The notes below the pieces were generated by a model, which saw only the letters and a program-made list of their open reading frames with translations, did not search any database and was not told the DNA's origin. A stretch of DNA of 64,000 bases. It comes from Streptomyces chattanoogensis. GTDB lineage: Bacteria; Actinomycetota; Actinomycetes; Streptomycetales; Streptomycetaceae. The position numbers and the translations under genes are program-made. Location of the stretch: NCBI RefSeq assembly GCF_001294335.1, contig NZ_LGKG01000001.1:1-64000 (forward strand), in the 5' to 3' direction. Positions 27,250-35,262 of this stretch are shown here, in pieces. The stretch's first letter is position 1. Every line of letters starts with the position of its first letter.

Positions 27250-27409
27250 GTGGTGTGTCCCGGTCGGAGTGGTGGCGGGTGGGGCAGGGTCACGATGAGG
27301 GGCGAGGGTGAGCCGTCGGCGCACTCTCCTGTTACCTCTGTATTTCACTATCCAGGGAACCAAAAAGTTCCGCGGAGGCCCCTTGCGCGGCCGACTACCC
27401 TCGGCAGGC

Positions 27410-28570
27410 ATGAGCGAACAGCGCGAAGAGCGCCACCAGCACTTCGAAACCCTTGCCATCCACGCAGGTCAGGAGCCCGACCAGGCCACCGGCGCGGTGG
27501 TGCCGCCCATCTACCAGGTTTCCACTTACAAGCAGGACGGCGTGGGCGGGCTGCGCGGCGGATACGAATACAGCCGCAGCGCCAACCCGACCCGTACCGC
27601 CCTTGAAGACAATCTCGCCGCCCTCGACGGCGGGCGCCGCGGCCTCGCCTTCGCCTCCGGCCTCGCCGCGGAGGACTGCCTGCTGCGCACGCTGCTGGCC
27701 CCCGGCGACCATGTCGTCATCCCGAACGACGCCTACGGCGGCACCTTCCGCCTCTTCGCGAAGGTCGTCGAGCGGTGGGGTGTGGAGTGGTCGGTGGCCG
27801 ACACCTCCGACCCGCAGGCCGTACGCGCGGCGCTGCGGCCCCGTACGAAGGCGATCTGGGTCGAGACGCCCAGCAACCCCCTGCTCGGCATCAGCGACAT
27901 CGCGGCGCTGGCCGGTATCGCCCGGGACGCGGGAGCCAAGCTCGTCGTCGACAACACCTTCGCCAGCCCCTACCTCCAGCAGCCGCTCGCCCTGGGCGCG
28001 GACGTGGTGGTCTATTCGACGACCAAGTACATGGGCGGGCACTCGGACGTCGTCGGCGGCGCGCTGGTCGTCAACGACGACACCCTCGGCGAGGAACTCG
28101 CCTACCACCAGAACGCGATGGGCGCGATCGCCGGGCCCTTCGACGCCTGGCTGGTGATGCGCGGCATCAAGACCCTGGCCGTACGGATGGACCGGCACAG
28201 CGCCAATGCGGCGCGGGTCGCGGAACTGCTGACCTCCCACAAGAAGGTCACCCGCGTCTACTACCCGGGACTGTCCGAGCACGCCGGCCACGAGGTCGCC
28301 GCCAAGCAGATGCGCTCCTTCGGCGGCATGGTGTCCTTCCAGGTCGCGGGCGGCGAGCAGGAGGCCGTGGAGGTCTGCAACCGGGCGAAGCTGTTCACCC
28401 TCGGGGAGTCGCTGGGCGGCGTGGAGTCGCTGATCGAGCACCCGGGGCGGATGACGCACGCCTCGACGGCCGGTTCCGCGCTGGAGGTCCCGGCCGATCT
28501 GGTGCGCCTGTCGGTCGGCATCGAGTCCGTCGACGATCTGCTGGCGGACCTGACGCAGGCGCTCGGGTGA
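27410..28570 (+). CDS. metB: Cystathionine gamma-synthase/lyase
   Basis: A 386-residue PLP enzyme of the Cys/Met metabolism family. The PLP Lys lies in Y-S-T-T-K-Y-M-G-G-H-S-D, with upstream Y-E-Y-S-R-S-A-N-P-T-R and F-A-S-G-L-A-A, and the phosphate-binding and substrate Arg regions intact (V-R-L-S-V-G-I-E). It either condenses O-acylhomoserine with Cys (gamma-synthase) or cleaves cystathionine (gamma-lyase, as in reverse transsulfuration common in Streptomyces); sequence alone does not separate these. ATG 27410 is preceded by CGGCAGGC. It ends in a terminator shared with the convergent sigma-factor operon. Confidence 0.9.
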   Translation: MSEQREERHQHFETLAIHAGQEPDQATGAVVPPIYQVSTYKQDGVGGLRGGYEYSRSANPTRTALEDNLAALDGGRRGLAFASGLAAEDCLLRTLLAPGDHVVIPNDAYGGTFRLFAKVVERWGVEWSVADTSDPQAVRAALRPRTKAIWVETPSNPLLGISDIAALAGIARDAGAKLVVDNTFASPYLQQPLALGADVVVYSTTKYMGGHSDVVGGALVVNDDTLGEELAYHQNAMGAIAGPFDAWLVMRGIKTLAVRMDRHSANAARVAELLTSHKKVTRVYYPGLSEHAGHEVAAKQMRSFGGMVSFQVAGGEQEAVEVCNRAKLFTLGESLGGVESLIEHPGRMTHASTAGSALEVPADLVRLSVGIESVDDLLADLTQALG

Positions 28571-28607
28571 TGCGGGCCGGCTGAGCGATTCCCGCCCGTC
28601 AGGCGGT

Positions 28608-28856
28608 TCACCACCCCTCCGCCGGAGGGGTGGTGCGGGCCGGCGGCGGCAGCCACGGCCGGTCCGCCGACCAAGTCAGCAGCGCCGCCAGCGCGAGGAG
28701 CGCGAACAGCCAGCCGATCCGGCGCAGAAGGCGGCGCCGCGCCATGAGGCGGCGGCCGCGGGCGACGGCCCGTGCGGCCAGATCGGGCGGTACGGGCGGC
28801 GGCGGCCCGGCCAGCATGCGCCGTACCTCGGTCTCCTTGCGGTCGGGCCCGCTCAT
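28608..28856 (-). CDS. Small membrane protein coupled to a sigma factor
   Basis: An 82-residue protein: soluble basic N-terminal half (M-S-G-P-D-R-K-E-T-E-V-R-R-M-L and R-A-V-A-R-G-R-R), then one membrane helix (I-G-W-L-F-A-L-L-A-L-A-A-L-L-T) and a short Pro-rich exterior tail. Its ATG overlaps the stop of the upstream sigma-like gene as ATGA, so translation is coupled. The layout (cytoplasmic basic/acidic domain plus one helix) fits a membrane anti-sigma factor, but no zinc-binding HxxxCxxC motif is present. The anti-sigma role is an inference from linkage only. Confidence 0.65.
   Translation of the reverse strand: MSGPDRKETEVRRMLAGPPPPVPPDLAARAVARGRRLMARRRLLRRIGWLFALLALAALLTWSADRPWLPPPARTTPPAEGW
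28609..28635. terminator. Bidirectional hairpin between convergent metB and sigma operon
   Basis: Perfect 12-bp arms CACCACCCCTCC and GGAGGGGTGGTG with a 3-base loop. It overlaps the last codons of the leftward small membrane gene and lies 39 bp after the metB stop, so it can serve both transcripts. Confidence 0.75.
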
Positions 28857-29323
28857 GGCGGGGCCGGGGCCGGGGCCGGTTCCGGGCGGCTGCTGCGCAT
28901 CTCCGAGACGGCGTGCCGGAACAGCGCGTGCACCCGCTCGGCGGGCAGGCCCAGTTGGGCCGCGGTCTGTTCCTCGGCCACGTCCTCGTGGAGCAGCAGG
29001 ACGAGGACCAGCCGCTCCCGGGGCGGGAGCCGGTCCAGGAGGCCGCCGCGCGGCCTGCGGTGCCGGCGGGTGGTGTGCAGGAAACCGGCGGTGAGTTCCC
29101 GGCGGGCGCGGTCGTACGGGTCCTCGCCGCGCAGCCGGTCCCAGGCCGCGTACGTCCGCGACAGTGCGCAGATCAGCAACTCCTCGGCGGCCGGGGCCGG
29201 TTGGCCGTCCGGCTCGCCGGTGAGCAGGGCGGCGGCATGCAGCAGCCGCCCCGCCGCGCCCGCCACGAAGGACTCGAACTCCCGGGCACGGCAGCGCTCC
29301 CGCGCCCACCGCCGCTCTCGCAC
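28853..29323 (-). CDS. ECF/SigE-family-like sigma factor
   Basis: A 156-residue protein. The C-terminal part (~residues 95-145) has L-P-P-R-E-R-L-V-L-V-L-L-L and T-A-A-Q-L-G-L-P-A-E-R-V-H-A-L-F-R-H, a sigma region-4 helix-turn-helix. The N-terminal part (~5-85) is compatible with a diverged region 2 (F-E-S-F-V-A-G-A-A-G-R-L-L-H-A-A), but the core-binding consensus is weak. GTG 29323 follows GGGAGGGG at ideal distance. Downstream and translationally coupled is a one-helix membrane protein. Together they resemble a degenerate ECF sigma/anti-sigma pair. Target promoters are unknown. Confidence 0.7.
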   Translation of the reverse strand: MRERRWARERCRAREFESFVAGAAGRLLHAAALLTGEPDGQPAPAAEELLICALSRTYAAWDRLRGEDPYDRARRELTAGFLHTTRRHRRPRGGLLDRLPPRERLVLVLLLHEDVAEEQTAAQLGLPAERVHALFRHAVSEMRSSRPEPAPAPAPP

Positions 29324-29467
29324 CGCCCCTCCCGGCTGACGGATCCGCTGCCCCGGCCCCCCGGCAGCCCTGGCCCTCCATGGCACGGCAGAGCGGGCGT
29401 CCGGTCAAGGGGCGCGGCAGGAGGCGTGACGAAGCGGGGCCGGGCGGCCGTCAGGAGGCCCGGTGCG

Positions 29468-29968
29468 TCAGGACGCCGGACCCGCCGGCGAGAGCGAGGT
29501 GGTGAGCGTGGCGAGGGAGGTGTTGAAGCGGGTGAGGAGCGCGCAGAAGGCGTCCCGGTCGTCCTCGGACCAGCCCTCCGTCACCAGGGCCATCAGCGCA
29601 CGGCGCGACGCACGCACCTCCTCCAGACGGGTGCGGCCGCGCTCGGACAGTTCGAGCACCACGGCCCGGCCGTCCTCGGGGTGCGTGGCACGGCTGACCA
29701 GACCGGAGTCCACCAGGGGCGCCACCTGGCGGGTGACCGTCGAGGAGTCGATGCCCATCCCGCAGGCCAGGGCCTTGACGCCCATCGGTCCCTCCTGGTC
29801 GAGGCGGTTGAGCAGCAGATAGGCGGCGCGGTCCATGGAGTTGCGCGCCTGCCCGACGCCACCCAGCCGGCTCTGCTCGGCGCGGCGGGCGAAGACGGCC
29901 ACTTGGTGCTGCAGCGCGTCGAGGAGAGCGGTGTCGGGATGGGTCGTCATGTCCGGAGGGGTGGGCAT
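29468..29968 (-). CDS. MarR-family transcriptional regulator
   Basis: A 166-residue winged-helix protein. The recognition helix region reads A-L-A-C-G-M-G-I-D-S-S-T-V-T-R-Q-V-A-P-L, followed by the wing A-T-H-P-E-D-G-R-A-V, typical MarR features; flanking helices form the dimer domain. It is divergent from ilvA over 212 bp, so an autoregulatory site there is likely. The ligand is unknown. Two in-frame starts (29968 and 29950) are close; the upstream one is used. Confidence 0.88.
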   Translation of the reverse strand: MPTPPDMTTHPDTALLDALQHQVAVFARRAEQSRLGGVGQARNSMDRAAYLLLNRLDQEGPMGVKALACGMGIDSSTVTRQVAPLVDSGLVSRATHPEDGRAVVLELSERGRTRLEEVRASRRALMALVTEGWSEDDRDAFCALLTRFNTSLATLTTSLSPAGPAS

Positions 29969-30180
29969 GGCCGGGAGCTCGCTTCATGGAGGTGCGGGAT
30001 GGATGGGAGGACAGCGTACGCGGACCCTGCCCGGACCGTACCGGCCCTGCCGTACCGATAACGCCCCGTGAGATGGCCGAGACCATTCCGCGCCCTCGGG
30101 CCGGATCGCTCCGCACCGTACGGCGGTCTCGCCATACGGTCGAAAAGGCCCGGGACGGGCCGAACTGGGAGACTGGCGCC

Positions 30181-31482
30181 ATGGCAGATCACACGCCTCG
30201 TACGCCACAGGAGTCCCTCGCCGCCGAGGTCCCCGCCGACGCCGCGATCGCCGGGGTCGCGGACGCCGAGGACCCGATTGCCGCGATTACCGTCGACGAC
30301 GTACGCGAGGCGCACAAGCTGCTCTCCGGCGTCTGCCGCACCACTCCTTTGGAGGGCAGCCGCTATCTGTCCGGGCTGCTCGGTTCCCCCGTGCATCTCA
30401 AGTGCGAGAACCTCCAGCGCACCGGCTCCTTCAAGATCCGCGGCGCCTACGTACGCATCGCCGCGCTCTCCCCGCAGGAGCGGGCGGCCGGTGTGGTGGC
30501 GGCGAGCGCGGGCAACCATGCGCAGGGCGTGGCGCTGGCGGCGTCGCTGCTGGGGGTGCGCTCGACGGTGTTCATGCCGGTGGGCGCGCCGCTGCCGAAG
30601 GTCGCCGCGACCCGCGAGTACGGCGCCGAGGTGCGGCTGCACGGCCAGGTGGTGGACGAGACGCTGGCCGCCGCCGAGGAGCACGCGCAGCAGACCGGGG
30701 CGGTCTTCATCCACCCCTTCGATCACCTGGACATCATCGCCGGCCAGGGCACGCTCGGCCTGGAGATCCTCGAGCAGTGCCCGGAGGTGCGCTCGATCGT
30801 CGTCGGCATCGGCGGTGGCGGGCTGGCCGCCGGGATCGCGCTGGCGGTCAAGGCGCTGCGGCCGGATGTGCGGGTCATCGGGGTGCAGGCGGCGGGTGCG
30901 GCCTGCTATCCGCCGTCGCTGGAGGCCGGGCACCCGGTGTCCATCGAGACGCTGACCACGATGGCGGACGGGATCAAGGTCGGGCGGCCCGGTGATGTGC
31001 CGTTCCGGATCGTCCACGAGCTGGTGGACGAGGTCCGCACGGTCTCCGAGGACGAGCTCTCCAGCGCGCTGCTGCTGTGCCTGGAGCGGGCGAAGCAGGT
31101 GGTGGAGCCGGCCGGGGCGAGCCCGGTGGCGGCGCTGCTGTCCCACCCGGAGACCTTCGAGGGGCCGGTCGTCGCGGTGCTGTCCGGCGGCAACGTCGAC
31201 CCGCTGCTGATGCAGCGTGTCCTGCGGCACGGCATGGCCGCCGCCGGGCGCTACCTCTCGCTCCGGCTGCGTCTGACCGACCGCCCGGGCGCGCTGGCGA
31301 CGCTGCTGGGCGTGCTCTCGACGGCCGACGCCAACGTTCTGGACGTGGGACATGTACGGCTCGACCCCCGGCTCGGTCTGACCGAGGTGGAGGTGGAGAT
31401 CCAGCTGGAGACCAAGGGCCCGGAACACTGTGCCGAGGTCGGCGCGGCGCTGCGGGCGGCGGGCTATCACGTGATCGCCTGA
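30181..31482 (+). CDS. ilvA: Threonine ammonia-lyase (threonine dehydratase)
   Basis: A 433-residue PLP enzyme that converts L-Thr to 2-oxobutanoate for isoleucine synthesis or catabolism. The PLP Lys is in G-S-F-K-I-R-G-A-Y; the phosphate loop is [12 protein letters not shown]-terminal ACT-like domain (~residues 345-433, L-R-L-T-D-R-P-G-A-L-A-T-L-L) indicates allosteric control. A 35-residue Ala-rich N-terminal extension precedes the fold. ATG 30181 is the best start although a longer frame is open. Confidence 0.92.
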   Translation: MADHTPRTPQESLAAEVPADAAIAGVADAEDPIAAITVDDVREAHKLLSGVCRTTPLEGSRYLSGLLGSPVHLKCENLQRTGSFKIRGAYVRIAALSPQERAAGVVAASAGNHAQGVALAASLLGVRSTVFMPVGAPLPKVAATREYGAEVRLHGQVVDETLAAAEEHAQQTGAVFIHPFDHLDIIAGQGTLGLEILEQCPEVRSIVVGIGGGGLAAGIALAVKALRPDVRVIGVQAAGAACYPPSLEAGHPVSIETLTTMADGIKVGRPGDVPFRIVHELVDEVRTVSEDELSSALLLCLERAKQVVEPAGASPVAALLSHPETFEGPVVAVLSGGNVDPLLMQRVLRHGMAAAGRYLSLRLRLTDRPGALATLLGVLSTADANVLDVGHVRLDPRLGLTEVEVEIQLETKGPEHCAEVGAALRAAGYHVIA

Positions 31483-31837
31483 CGGTGGTCGGCTCGCGTC
31501 GCGCCTGCCCGGCGGACGGGGTGCCCCGCGGGTGCCCGGCCCGCCTCCATAATCCCTGTCGCGATGTATCGCGTTGGGAGTAGCATCCCCGTGTCGGGCC
31601 GCCGGTGCGTCGTGGCGGCCCGTTGCGGGCATCTGCGTGCCGGCGTACGGACACGGCAGCCGCGTCGGCAGACGCGCACGGGCGGCCGTGCGCGGACGGC
31701 GCAGCAGGCAGATGCGCACGGACGAAGGTAAGTGCACGCAAGCATGTGTGCCCGAGCGCAGAAATGCTCACAGGGCGTGCAAAGTCCGGCAACCGTATAT
31801 TCGACCTGGAACTGACCCAAGCCATGGGAGTACCCAT
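31483..31837. other. Promoter/leader region of the DrrAB-like exporter operon
   Basis: No gene is supported. The stretch contains a 14-bp inverted repeat at 31560-31573, immediately after a CATAAT at 31549-31554 that could be a -10 box, and then about 265 bp of leader rich in short GCGCACGG/CGGGCGGCC inverted motifs before the ATPase gene. Confidence 0.5.
31560..31573. promoter_or_regulatory. Operator candidate CGCGAT-GT-ATCGCG before the ABC exporter
   Basis: Perfect 6-bp arms around GT. The shape and the A-T-core resemble operators of PadR/TetR-type repressors that control drug exporters. It sits near the probable transcription start. No regulator gene is adjacent except the MarR gene 1.6 kb upstream. 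Confidence 0.5.
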
Positions 31838-32950
31838 ATGCCAGGCGCTATTTACGCCGAAGGTCTGGTGAAAACATTCGGTGAGGTACGGGCTCTGGAC
31901 GGCGTCGATCTCGACGTACCCGAAGGGACCGTACTGGGGATGCTCGGCCCGAACGGCGCCGGCAAGACCACCGCCGTACGGGTCCTGACGACCCTGCTCC
32001 GGCCTGACCGCGGACGAGCCGAAGTTGCCGGGATAGATGTCCTCGCGCACCCCGACCGGGTGCGCCGCGCCATCGGACTGTCCGGCCAATTCGCCGCCGT
32101 GGACGAGTACTTGACCGGCCGGGAGAACCTCACGATGGTCGGCCAGCTCTACCAGATGAGCGGCCGGGACGCCAAGCGCCGGGCCGGTGAGCTGCTGGAA
32201 CGCTTCAATCTCTCGGACGCCGCGGACCGCACGGCCAAGACCTACTCCGGCGGTATGCGCCGCCGTCTCGACCTGGCGGCGGCACTGGTCGTCAGCCCGC
32301 CCGTGATGTTCATGGACGAGCCGACCACCGGCCTGGACCCGCGCAACCGCCAGGCGCTGTGGGAGGTCATCGAGGAGCTGGTCGCGGGCGGTACGACCCT
32401 GCTGCTCACCACGCAGTACCTCGAGGAGGCGGACCGCCTCGCGCACGACATCTGCGTCGTCGACCACGGCAAGGTCATCGCCCGGGGCACCTCCGACCAG
32501 CTCAAGGCGCGCACCGGAGGAGAGCGCGTCGAGGTCGTGGTGCACGCTGCCGAGCACATCCCCGTCGCCGAGGCCGTGCTGAACGGCTTCGGCAAGGGCG
32601 AGGGCACCATCGAACCGCACACGCGCAAGATCACCGTCCCGGTGGCCGGCGGTGCCAAGCTGCTCGCCGAGATCATCCGGGAACTGGACACCCGCGGCGT
32701 GGAGATCGACGACATCGGGCTGCGCCGGCCGACGCTCGACGATGTCTTCATCTCGCTGACGGGGCATGTGGCGGAGGCCGCGGACGGGAGCGGGGAGAGC
32801 GGCGCGGATGCCGACGGCGGCACCGGAGGACGTCAGAAGAAGGGCCGGAAGGCCACCGGACCGGGCGAGCCGGCCGCCGTACGGGAGACGGCGGGCGGCG
32901 GGACGGCCGACGGGGACCGCGGAACGGCCGACAAGGAGGGCGTGAAGTGA
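31838..32950 (+). CDS. DrrA-type ABC transporter ATPase
   Basis: A 370-residue ATPase: Walker A G-P-N-G-A-G-K-T-T (~residue 38), Q-loop, signature Y-S-G-G-M-R-R-R-L-D-L-A, Walker B V-M-F-M-D-E-P, H-loop region L-L-T-T-Q-Y-L. A DrrA C-terminal domain follows (residues ~215-315), then a 55-residue charged Gly-rich tail that is not part of the family. ATG 31838 has GGGAG upstream. The stop overlaps the permease start as GTGA, so the two are coupled. They likely export a drug or lipid; the substrate is unknown. Confidence 0.92.
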   Translation: MPGAIYAEGLVKTFGEVRALDGVDLDVPEGTVLGMLGPNGAGKTTAVRVLTTLLRPDRGRAEVAGIDVLAHPDRVRRAIGLSGQFAAVDEYLTGRENLTMVGQLYQMSGRDAKRRAGELLERFNLSDAADRTAKTYSGGMRRRLDLAAALVVSPPVMFMDEPTTGLDPRNRQALWEVIEELVAGGTTLLLTTQYLEEADRLAHDICVVDHGKVIARGTSDQLKARTGGERVEVVVHAAEHIPVAEAVLNGFGKGEGTIEPHTRKITVPVAGGAKLLAEIIRELDTRGVEIDDIGLRRPTLDDVFISLTGHVAEAADGSGESGADADGGTGGRQKKGRKATGPGEPAAVRETAGGGTADGDRGTADKEGVK

Positions 32951-33828
32951 CGACGGCGAGCCAGCAGGCACAGCCCCCGGCCCCGGTCCACAGCCCGCGG
33001 CAGCGCGGCGGCATCGGCGGGTCCGTACGCGACTCCCTGGTGGTGGGCAAGCGCAATCTGATCCGGATGATGCGTATCCCCGAAGTGGTGATCTTCGGGC
33101 TGATCCAGCCGATCATGTTCGTGGTGCTGTTCACCTACGTCTTCGGCGGCTCCATCCTCATCCCCGGCGCCCCGTCCGGCAACGCCCAGGCGTACCGCGA
33201 ATTCCTGATGGCGGGCATCTTCGCGCAGACGGTCACCTTCGCCACGGCAGGTGCCGGCGCGGGCATCGCCGACGATATGCACAAGGGGCTGATCGACCGG
33301 TTCCGGTCGCTGCCGATGTCCCGCGGCGCGGTGCTCACCGGCCGCACCCTGGCCGATCTGGTGCAGACCGCGCTCACCCTGGTGGTGCTGGCCGTCGTCG
33401 CGCTGCTGATCGGGTGGCGTACGCACGAGAACCTCGCCAAGGTGCTGGCCGGCTTCGCGCTGCTGCTTCTGCTCGGCTACGCCTTCTCCTGGATCGGCGC
33501 GCTGATCGGCCTCTCGGTGCGCACCCCCGAGGCGGCGACCTCCGGCGGCCTGATCTGGCTCTTCCCGCTGACCTTCATCTCGAACGCGTTCGTGCCGGTC
33601 AACGGCATGCCGGCCGTTCTGCAGCACGTGGCGGAGTGGAACCCGTTCAGTGCGACGGTGGCCGCGGCCCGGGAGCTGTTCGGCAACACCAACCAGCATG
33701 TCCCGAAGTCGGTGACCGGTGCCTGGCCGATGGAGCATCCGGTGGTGGCGTCGGTGATCTGGTCGCTGCTGATCATCGCCGTGTTCCGGACGCTGGCGGT
33801 GCGCAAGTACCGGTCGGCGACGGCCTGA
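32947..33828 (+). CDS. DrrB-type ABC-2 permease
   Basis: A 293-residue ABC-2 permease with six predicted helices starting near residue 45 after a basic N-terminal segment. Conserved features include D-D-M-H-K-G-L-I-D-R-F-R-S-L-P-M (the coupling region with the E/D-x-x-x-G-x-x-x-R-F-R pattern) and L-I-W-L-F-P-L-T-F-I-S-N-A-F-V-P. GTG 32947 overlaps the ATPase stop. With DrrA-like ATPase it forms a homodimer-type drug exporter. A strong hairpin follows at 33885. Confidence 0.92.
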   Translation: MTTASQQAQPPAPVHSPRQRGGIGGSVRDSLVVGKRNLIRMMRIPEVVIFGLIQPIMFVVLFTYVFGGSILIPGAPSGNAQAYREFLMAGIFAQTVTFATAGAGAGIADDMHKGLIDRFRSLPMSRGAVLTGRTLADLVQTALTLVVLAVVALLIGWRTHENLAKVLAGFALLLLLGYAFSWIGALIGLSVRTPEAATSGGLIWLFPLTFISNAFVPVNGMPAVLQHVAEWNPFSATVAAARELFGNTNQHVPKSVTGAWPMEHPVVASVIWSLLIIAVFRTLAVRKYRSATA

Positions 33829-33884
33829 GGGGGCCCCGCAGCGCGGTCCCCGAGGCCCGTCCACCAAGGCCCGTAGGTACGGCG

Positions 33885-33921
33885 AAGCGGCCCGGAGCGC
33901 TCTTCAGGCTCCGGGCCGCTT
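33885..33921. terminator. Bidirectional hairpin between the exporter operon and greA
   Basis: Perfect 14-bp arms (AAGCGGCCCGGAGC and its complement) with a 9-base loop, ending in CTTT on the plus strand and starting with AA, so it can act on both convergent transcripts. Confidence 0.85.
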
Positions 33922-33951
33922 TCTGCCCTGTGTGACTGGCGTCGGTCGGCC

Positions 33952-34449
33952 TCAGGCGCTGTACGGCTTGGCCTCGAGGATCTTCACGGCCGCCTTCTTG
34001 CCGTTCGGGAGCTCGTACTCCGCGGTGTCGCCGATCTTCTTGCCGTTCACGCCCGCGCCCAGCGGGGACTGCGGGGAGTAGGTCTCGATGTTCGAGCTCG
34101 CGTACTCGCGCGAGGCCAGAAGGAACTCAAGGGTGTCGTCCGGGTCTCCGTCGAACGCGATGGTGACGACCATGCCGGGAGCCACGGAGCCATTGGCGGC
34201 AGGAGCCTCGCCGACCTTCGCGGTCTCCAGCAGCTGCTTCAGCTGGCGGACGCGAGCCTCCTGCTTGCCCTGCTCTTCCTTGGCCGCGTGGTACCCGGCG
34301 TTCTCCTTCAGGTCACCTTCCTCGCGGGCCGCCGCGATCTTCTCGGTGATCTCGGCGCGGGCGGGACCAGACAGGTGCTCCAGCTCGGCCTTGAGCTGGT
34401 CATACGCCTCCTGGGTAAGCCAGGTGACGTTCTCGCTGGTCTGGGTCAC
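33952..34449 (-). CDS. greA: Transcription elongation factor GreA
   Basis: A 165-residue protein with the N-terminal coiled coil (W-L-T-Q-E-A-Y-D-Q-L-K-A-E-L through about residue 78), including the tip acidic pair in A-A-A-R-E-E-G-D-L-K-E-N-A-G-Y, and the C-terminal FKBP-like domain ending in the S-P-Q-S-P-L-G-A region. It rescues backtracked RNA polymerase by stimulating transcript cleavage. GTG 34449 is preceded by GAGGAG. Normal length. Confidence 0.97.
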   Translation of the reverse strand: MTQTSENVTWLTQEAYDQLKAELEHLSGPARAEITEKIAAAREEGDLKENAGYHAAKEEQGKQEARVRQLKQLLETAKVGEAPAANGSVAPGMVVTIAFDGDPDDTLEFLLASREYASSNIETYSPQSPLGAGVNGKKIGDTAEYELPNGKKAAVKILEAKPYSA

Positions 34450-34695
34450 AGGTGCTCCTCGTCGGTACTGGGGATAAATCAAACGCCCTACCAGGAAGGT
34501 TTGCGCCTTCACGGGTGGGCGAAACCACGAGCCTAACAATTCCGGCACAAAACGGGGAGGGGGAATTCCACAGCTCACACCCGCCGCCACATCGTCGCTG
34601 CTCAGAGGCGGTCGGCCGGTGTCGCCTCGCGACGCGCCCGGCCCCTTGCCCCGGGCATGCCGGAGGCGCGGTGGCGGGAATCTGTCATGCCCTGG

Positions 34696-35106
34696 TCAGT
34701 TGCCGCGGGCCGCCTGGCAGCCGACCAGTACGGCATTGGTCGCCCGCTTGGTGGTGCGCAGGGTGATCTCGGTGTTCACCTGGTCCGTGCGCTGGTCGAT
34801 GGTGACGTCCTTACGGCCCACCTCGGAGCCGTCCGCCGCCTGCGACCGCAGCGTGCACACGCCCTTGTCGTCCTTGTTCTTGATCACTTCGAGGTGGATC
34901 CTGACCGCGCTGTCGGACACCGCGTCCCAGGTGATCACGCGGCCGCTGAGATCCTGCCGGGCGATGTACGAGGCGCCCGCCCAGACGACCACGCCGAGCA
35001 GCCCGGCGCCCAGCACCGCGCCGATGATCTTGAGCTTGCGGTCCGCGCGCTGGTCCGCGGGGCGGCCGTAGCGTCCTTCCGGGAGCCCGTCGCGCACCGC
35101 CGTCAT
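34696..35106 (-). CDS. DUF4307 membrane protein
   Basis: A 136-residue protein with one N-terminal helix (I-I-G-A-V-L-G-A-G-L-L-G-V-V-V-W-A-G, residues ~27-46) and an exterior beta-rich domain containing two Cys (in G-V-C-T-L and V-G-C-Q-A) that may form a disulfide. This is the actinobacterial DUF4307 family, of unknown function, typically divergent from mca. ATG 35106 is preceded by a perfect AGGAGG. Confidence 0.85.
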   Translation of the reverse strand: MTAVRDGLPEGRYGRPADQRADRKLKIIGAVLGAGLLGVVVWAGASYIARQDLSGRVITWDAVSDSAVRIHLEVIKNKDDKGVCTLRSQAADGSEVGRKDVTIDQRTDQVNTEITLRTTKRATNAVLVGCQAARGN

Positions 35107-35211
35107 GATCAGTCCTCCTGGTACGGGGGCCGGGGCCGGCAGAGCCTTGCCGGTCTGTGCCCCGTGGGAATACAGCGCCCCCTCGCTTCGGTCACTATAG
35201 GAGGCAACTTC

Positions 35212-35262
35212 TTGAGCCTTTCATCCAGCCTTACCCAGCCTTCACTGAGGATCGAGTCTTGA
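35212..35262 (+). CDS. Short leader ORF overlapping the mca start
   Basis: A 16-codon frame (L-S-L-S-S-S-L-T-Q-P-S-L-R-I-E-S) from TTG 35212, preceded by a perfect AGGAGG at 35199-35204 with 7-base spacing. Its TGA stop at 35260-35262 overlaps the TTG start of mca by two bases (TTGA). The only strong ribosome site in this leader belongs to this ORF, not to mca, so mca translation is probably coupled to it. Whether the peptide itself matters is unknown. Confidence 0.5.
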   Translation: MSLSSSLTQPSLRIES

